From an uncultured Gammaproteobacteria bacterium (GTDB lineage: Bacteria > Pseudomonadota > Gammaproteobacteria > PS1 > Pseudothioglobaceae), in contig CAJVZH010000003.1 of assembly GCA_913020715.1 (NCBI GenBank), forward strand, positions 55,373 through 119,372: DNA of 64,000 nt, read 5' to 3'. A program made the translations under genes and the position numbers. Under the pieces are notes generated by a model. The model was not told where the DNA came from, ran no database searches, and saw only the letters and a program-made list of their open reading frames with translations. Below are positions 59,440 to 64,000 of the stretch, piece by piece; the first letter of the stretch is position 1, and each line of letters starts with the position of its first letter.

Positions 59440-60615
59440 TTATTTTCCTGTTGCTTCTTTCCAAGCATCAACAACTTTAGTCGCTGCATCTGCTAAGGTG
59501 TCGGCAGTAATAACTTTCTTGCCGCTCTCTTTTAAGATTCTCTGACCCTCTTCAACATTCGTGCCTGACAGGCGCACCACGAAAGGCACATCAATATCAC
59601 GTTTGTTTAATAGGTCAACAATACCTTGGGCAACCCAATCGCAACGGTTAATACCGGCAAAGATATTAACTAAAAGCGCTTCGACAGAAGCGTCAGACAA
59701 CACCAACTCGATTGCTGTAGCAACACGCTCTGGGGAGGCGCCACCGCCAATGTCTAGAAAGTTAGCGGGCTCACCGCCTGCGTGTTGAATCATATCCATA
59801 GTCGCCATTGCAAGGCCAGCGCCATTAATCATACAACCAATGTTACCGTCTAGGCCGATGTAGCTTAGATCGTGCTCAGCTGCATTCGCTTCACGAGGAT
59901 CCTCTTGGGTCTTATCGCGACATTCAGCAACTGCTGGTTGGCGGTAAAGAGCGTTTTCATCAAAACCCATCTTAGCATCAAGTGCCAAGATTTTGTTGTC
60001 AGCAGTCAGAATCAATGGATTGATTTCTAATTGATTTGCATCCGTGTCACGAAGACAACGGTAGCACGCCATAACCGCTTTCGTTGCAGCGCCAAGCGCT
60101 TCTTTAGGTATTTTTAATGAAAAGGCTAGTTGGCGCGCTTGGAATTGCTGCATGCCAACCGCTGGGTCGATTGTAATTGTTGAGATTTTCTCAGGCGTTT
60201 CTTCTGCAACCGCTTCAATATCCATACCACCTTCGGTAGAGGCAATCAAAGTAACTCTTTGAGTGGCCCGATCTAGGACGATACTGAAGTACAACTCTCT
60301 TGCAATGTCACTGGCTTCTTCAACATACATACTTGAAACCATTTTGCCCTCAGGACCTGTTTGGTGAGTCACCAAGTTATTACCAAGAAGCTTATCGCAA
60401 AGATCTGCAATCTCTTGGTGACTTGTGCAAAGCTTTACACCACCGGCTTTACCACGTGCACCCGAGTGAAGTTGCGCCTTAACAATCCACTTGTCACCAC
60501 CCAATTCGTTGGCTTGATAAATCGCTTCAGTTGCTGAATGGGCAACACCACCTTTCGGCACTGGAACGCCATATTGTGCCAAAATTTTCTTGGCTTGATA
60601 CTCATGAATATTCAT
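59440..60615 (-). CDS. mtkA: Malate-CoA ligase (malate thiokinase) beta subunit
   Basis: A 391-residue ATP-grasp subunit. It follows Methylobacterium MtkA closely ([38 protein letters not shown]; [82 protein letters not shown]) more than SucC, which differs at many of these places. ATP-grasp and GGG-rich loops are intact. Ribosome site AAAGGAT before ATG 60615. Assignment to malate rather than succinate relies on the mcl gene 12 bases upstream. Confidence 0.9.
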   Translation of the reverse strand: MNIHEYQAKKILAQYGVPVPKGGVAHSATEAIYQANELGGDKWIVKAQLHSGARGKAGGVKLCTSHQEIADLCDKLLGNNLVTHQTGPEGKMVSSMYVEEASDIARELYFSIVLDRATQRVTLIASTEGGMDIEAVAEETPEKISTITIDPAVGMQQFQARQLAFSLKIPKEALGAATKAVMACYRCLRDTDANQLEINPLILTADNKILALDAKMGFDENALYRQPAVAECRDKTQEDPREANAAEHDLSYIGLDGNIGCMINGAGLAMATMDMIQHAGGEPANFLDIGGGASPERVATAIELVLSDASVEALLVNIFAGINRCDWVAQGIVDLLNKRDIDVPFVVRLSGTNVEEGQRILKESGKKVITADTLADAATKVVDAWKEATGK

Positions 60616-60627
60616 AGTTATCCTTTA

Positions 60628-61572
60628 TTATTTTGCTTGAATTGCATTATCCGTATTAACGATGTTTTCTGCCATTTTTGCAGAAGCTGCATCGATCATA
60701 CGGCCGTTTAATTGCGCTGCACCGCGACCTTCTCTTGCCGCCTCTTCAAGGGCAATAAGAATGTCTTTTGCGTGTTGAACTTCAGCAGGTGGTGGTGTGT
60801 ATACATCGTTAGCCAGTGCGATTTGAGATGGGTGAATTGCCCATTTACCTTCAAAGCCAAGAGCTGCGCCACGACGAGCTGCGTCTGTATAAGAATCAGG
60901 ATCGTTAAAGTCACCGAAAGGACCGTCAATTGCACGAATGCCGTATGCACGACAAGCAACCAACATTTGAGATAAGCCAGCATGCCATTGATCGCCAGGA
61001 TAATCCGGGTTCAAGCCACCAATAACGGTAGTACGTGCACGACAACTAGCGGCATAGTCGGCCACACCGAAATGCATCGCCTCAAGGCGCTCATAACGAC
61101 CTTTCTTAGCAATATCTAATACATTGGCCATGCCAAGAGTGGTCTCAATAAGGACTTCGATACCAATACGGTTTTCCATCTTAGTTGATGTTTCAATTTG
61201 GTTTAACATCGCAGAAAGCATGTAAATATCTGAAAAAGTACCCGCTTTAGGGAGAAGGATAGTGTCCAAGTTTGGGCCCGCTTGCTCGACAACTTCAACA
61301 ACATCACGATACATATAATGTGTATCAATACTGTTAATACGCACAGAAACCGTCTTGCCGTTACCACGCCAATCTAAGTCGTTAAGCGCGTCAATGACGT
61401 TTTTACGAGCTTGTACTTTGTCGTCTGGCGCAACAGCGTCTTCCAGGTCTAAAAATATATAGTCAGCTTCGCTTTTTAAGGCCTTTTCAAACATTTTAGG
61501 ACTTGACCCTGGTACAGCTAATTCGCTTCGCTGTAATCTTTGCATAACATTTTCGTGAACAATGTGACTCAT
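60628..61572 (-). CDS. mcl: L-malyl-CoA lyase / beta-methylmalyl-CoA lyase
   Basis: A 314-residue CitE-like TIM-barrel lyase. QRSELAVPGSSPKMFEKAL, YIFLDLEDAVAPDDK (Mg-binding Glu/Asp), HFGVADYAAS, VIGGLNPDYPGDQW and RAIDGPFGDFNDP match malyl-CoA lyases of the serine cycle. It cleaves malyl-CoA to glyoxylate and acetyl-CoA, or condenses them. ATG 61572 with AAGGAAA seven bases upstream is preferred over the ATG at 61602. A palindrome-rich promoter region lies upstream. Confidence 0.92.
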   Translation of the reverse strand: MSHIVHENVMQRLQRSELAVPGSSPKMFEKALKSEADYIFLDLEDAVAPDDKVQARKNVIDALNDLDWRGNGKTVSVRINSIDTHYMYRDVVEVVEQAGPNLDTILLPKAGTFSDIYMLSAMLNQIETSTKMENRIGIEVLIETTLGMANVLDIAKKGRYERLEAMHFGVADYAASCRARTTVIGGLNPDYPGDQWHAGLSQMLVACRAYGIRAIDGPFGDFNDPDSYTDAARRGAALGFEGKWAIHPSQIALANDVYTPPPAEVQHAKDILIALEEAAREGRGAAQLNGRMIDAASAKMAENIVNTDNAIQAK

Positions 61573-61662
61573 ATTATTTCCTTTTGTATAATAAATTAGC
61601 ATTAACTGATGATTGCTTCGCTATCTTTCAATAGTAAGCAAACTGCAGATGATGGTTGTAAC

Positions 61663-61695
61663 TGACAATTGTTGTCAAGGAGTTGTATTATACAA
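61663..61695 (-). promoter_or_regulatory. Two palindromes upstream of mcl, possible operators
   Basis: TGACAA-TTG-TTGTCA (61663-61677) and TTGTAT-T-ATACAA (61683-61695) lie 90-125 bases before mcl. The second contains a minus-strand TATAAT (61687-61692). A regulator of GntR type could bind TNGT..ACNA-type palindromes like the second. No regulator gene is adjacent. Confidence 0.4.
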
Positions 61696-61791
61696 AGCCT
61701 TAATGGGGTGATAGTTGAGTAATTATCACCGTCAATTTAGGTCAAGTATATTTAGAAAAATGTATTGAGGGGAAATCTTATGACAGGTTGT

Positions 61792-63198
61792 CTAGCTATC
61801 AGATTCAATTCCATGCAGGTTATTTTGCTTCATTATTTCAACCGTTGCTGGCAGTAGATTGTCTTCCCAGCCACGCTCACCTGCGAGAATCATTTTCATC
61901 GTTTCGCGAGCGGAAATACCAACCACCTCATTTGAAAAACTTTCAATTGGTATCAGTTTGTTGTCCTCCATCATCTGGGCGACAATGTGTTTCAAACTGT
62001 CGGGCTTGGGCGCTGTTGCTAGAGTCATGAGACTGCCATCTTCGAAAGCAGGGTAAACCATCACCCTGGTGTTATTATGGAATAGCTTTCCAAGCCCTTC
62101 CAATGTGCCACCTGGTAGCGCTTGATACAAGTCATGATTGAAAATATATGGAAGATCAATCGATTTAATTAAAATAGCAATCGGCTGATTGGTGTGTCGT
62201 CGAAGCCAAGAACTGAGACTGAAATAACGCACATAATCCGACAATAAAACATGCATGCCCAGTGAGTTGGCCAAAGTGACTCGTGCAAGAAAATCTTGGT
62301 TATCCCCTTTTCTCTCAGAAACCAATTGAGACATTGAAATTTCAGCCAAACGAACCACTCCCCCTTCATCGGATTGTGTTGTTTCGGCTAATAAACGAAT
62401 GCCGCATTCTGTCATATCTAAATGCGTTTTAGTAGGGGGCTTGAACGAGCCACGAGTGACCACAGTTGGCTTTTTATAGAGCACATCACGGGGCACTGCA
62501 GGATTGCCTTGAGTATCAAACATTACCACTCGAGCCAACCAATTTTCAACAAGCAGTAGACTGGCCAAGCGGTTATCAACCCCTCTAAAATGATCACCAG
62601 AAAAATGAATTAGATCAATCTCTATACGATCATCGCCAAGATTGTCTTTGAGTGACTTAATAAAACTATTCACATCGTGTCGATAATGAAAAGATGCGTA
62701 AATTAAATTCACACCAAGTATGCCCAACGCCTCAGATTGCCGCCCATTCGTTTTATCGAGCATACGAACATGGCAAATAACCTGATTGGGTGGGTTTTGT
62801 TTGGCATCTCCCTGAAATTGAATGCCGACCCAGCCATGACATTCATTTTCTCGTCCGTACGCCTTAGCTTCTACGCTGGCCGCATAAGCGAAAAAAGTAC
62901 TGTCCTCTGGTCTGGTGCCCTCTAAACGCTCCACACATAACTGAAATTCATAATTAAGAATTTTCTCAACCCGCTCACGGCTGACATAACGACCACCCTT
63001 ACCATAAATTGCATCACTAACCGCCATATCATAAGCCGAGCTGGTTTTAGCAATGGTTCCAGCAGCAGCTCCAACTCTAAAGAAGTTGCGAGCAACTTCT
63101 TGGCCCGCTCCAATCTCAACAATACTGCCGTATTGTTGTTCGTTTAAATTAATTGATAACGCTTTAGCTGCGAGGGCAAGAGGGGTGTAATCTGACAT
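61792..63198 (-). CDS. Conserved protein of unknown function, 468 residues
   Basis: I do not recognise a characterised family. The protein is soluble-looking, without a signal peptide or membrane helix. Notable pieces are EIGAGQEVARNFFRVGAAAGTIAKTSSAYD (split at residues 27-57; a glycine-rich opening), YGKGGRYVSRERVEKIL, LIHFSGDHFRGVDNRLASLLLVENWLARVVMFD, and CGIRLLAETTQ. Similar proteins in other proteobacteria carry inconsistent names (for example TonB-dependent receptor or nucleotidyltransferase); I do not trust these. It lies between an rRNA operon terminator and mcl, on the same strand as mcl but 219 bases from its start, so it is probably its own unit. ATG start at 63198. Confidence 0.75.
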   Translation of the reverse strand: MSDYTPLALAAKALSINLNEQQYGSIVEIGAGQEVARNFFRVGAAAGTIAKTSSAYDMAVSDAIYGKGGRYVSRERVEKILNYEFQLCVERLEGTRPEDSTFFAYAASVEAKAYGRENECHGWVGIQFQGDAKQNPPNQVICHVRMLDKTNGRQSEALGILGVNLIYASFHYRHDVNSFIKSLKDNLGDDRIEIDLIHFSGDHFRGVDNRLASLLLVENWLARVVMFDTQGNPAVPRDVLYKKPTVVTRGSFKPPTKTHLDMTECGIRLLAETTQSDEGGVVRLAEISMSQLVSERKGDNQDFLARVTLANSLGMHVLLSDYVRYFSLSSWLRRHTNQPIAILIKSIDLPYIFNHDLYQALPGGTLEGLGKLFHNNTRVMVYPAFEDGSLMTLATAPKPDSLKHIVAQMMEDNKLIPIESFSNEVVGISARETMKMILAGERGWEDNLLPATVEIMKQNNLHGIESDS

Positions 63199-63326
63199 GA
63201 TAAAAATTGTATATTTTAAGTGGTTATTATATAAGCTTCAAAGCGCATGACAAGAAGAAACGTCAACATTGAACACTCCAAAAACTTTTCAAAAAGCCGT
63301 GAGTTGGATTCTTTTTAATAGGCAAT

Positions 63327-63362
63327 AAAAAACCCCAGCATCTACGATGTCTGGGGTTTTTT
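63327..63362 (-). terminator. rRNA operon terminator
   Basis: On the minus strand AAAAAACCCCAG and CTGGGGTTTTTT form a 12-base stem around an inner small loop, ending in a T tract, just past the 5S gene. Confidence 0.93.
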
Positions 63363-63370
63363 GGAATAAA

Positions 63371-63489
63371 AGCCTAGCAATGTCCTACTCTCACATGGGG
63401 AGACCCCACACTACCATCGGCGCTAAGTGGTTTCACTTCTGAGTTCGGGATGGGATCAGGTGGGTCACACTTGCTATTATCACTAAGCA
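63371..63489 (-). rRNA. rrf: 5S ribosomal RNA
   Basis: About 119 bases, minus strand. The internal ACCTGATCCCATCCCGAACT, CAGAAGTGAAAC, AGCGCCGATGGTAGTGTGGG and GTCTCCCCATGTGAGAGTAG stretches match bacterial 5S rRNA; the ends TGCTTAG and CTAGGC pair. It follows 23S rRNA after a short spacer. Confidence 0.96.
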
Positions 63490-63637
63490 AACTGCTTACT
63501 TGATTTAAGTTAGTACTTTAATCAAGCGAATTAAAAAGTTTTTATACCATAGAGGTATAACAAAATGGATAAAGTAAAGTTTATAAGGCATATTGCCTGT
63601 TGACACAACAACATCTCCAAATATCTTGGGTGTTATA
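63490..63637 (-). other. 23S-5S intergenic spacer
   Basis: About 150 bases of AT-rich spacer between the mature 23S and 5S ends; no tRNA is visible in it. Confidence 0.8.

Positions 63638-64000
<363 letters not shown>

Noticed and set aside
58540..60615. Succinyl-CoA synthetase (sucCD)
   Set aside because: The beta subunit matches malate thiokinase better in many loops, and mcl is directly upstream; kept only as an alternative.

Overview
The window looks like part of the chromosome of a marine-type, AT-rich gammaproteobacterium. Supporting features are fabA-fabB, an AcnB-type aconitase, UbiH, SecDF-YajC, a folC-cvpA-purF-metZ block, and a 6S RNA lying near fau (ygfA) and ubiH as in other Gammaproteobacteria. 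Gene content (covalent-flavin dimethylglycine dehydrogenase type oxidase, malate thiokinase plus malyl-CoA lyase, SulP plus carbonic anhydrase) would fit a heterotrophic relative of the SUP05/Arctic96BD-19 (Thioglobus) group. That genus-level guess is inference and is not proven here. No phage, IS element, CRISPR array or conjugative gene was seen.

Layout. 1-6.3 kb: a minus-strand run of an FAD oxidoreductase, a saccharopine-dehydrogenase-like enzyme, AvtA, an EamA permease and an M20 amidohydrolase. It is probably one operon for an amino acid or amino-acid conjugate whose substrate I cannot name. 6.4-11.1 kb: a dimethylglycine-dehydrogenase-like enzyme with a GFA-family protein, a small Virulence_fact-family protein, and an aspartokinase whose regulatory part looks degenerate. 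11.2-23.3 kb: housekeeping genes (marC, 6S RNA, fau, ubiH, pmbA, corC, rnfH, hisA, comM, tsaD, lptB, birA, dgkA, truA). 23.3-26 kb: a SulP transporter divergent from a beta carbonic anhydrase. 26-27.4 kb: a shortened rpsP-rimM operon with a formylglycine-enzyme-fold gene remnant where trmD-rplS would be expected. 27.4-32.2 kb: purB, acnB, rpmG, rpmB and tRNA-Ser. 32.6-44 kb: qmcA-nfeD, pirin, pyrE, xthA-trmB-fxsA-folC-cvpA-purF-metZ, fabA-fabB. 44-48.4 kb: secF, secD, yajC, serS. 48.9-58.4 kb: an RND exporter with a LolA-like partner, dbpA, and small enzymes and membrane proteins. 58.5-63.2 kb: mtkB, mtkA and mcl, then a 468-residue protein I do not recognise. 63.3-64 kb: the end of an rRNA operon (5S and the 3' part of 23S), minus strand.

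How the genes work together. The demethylating oxidase would feed methylene-tetrahydrofolate and glycine-type products into central metabolism. Malate thiokinase and malyl-CoA lyase interconvert malate with glyoxylate plus acetyl-CoA. Aconitase belongs to the TCA/glyoxylate route. Together this suggests use of methylated osmolytes and amino acids. The best candidates for something undescribed are the 344-6308 operon, the rpsP tail and broken operon, and the unrecognised 61792-63198 protein beside mcl. No clearly novel defence or mobile system is visible.
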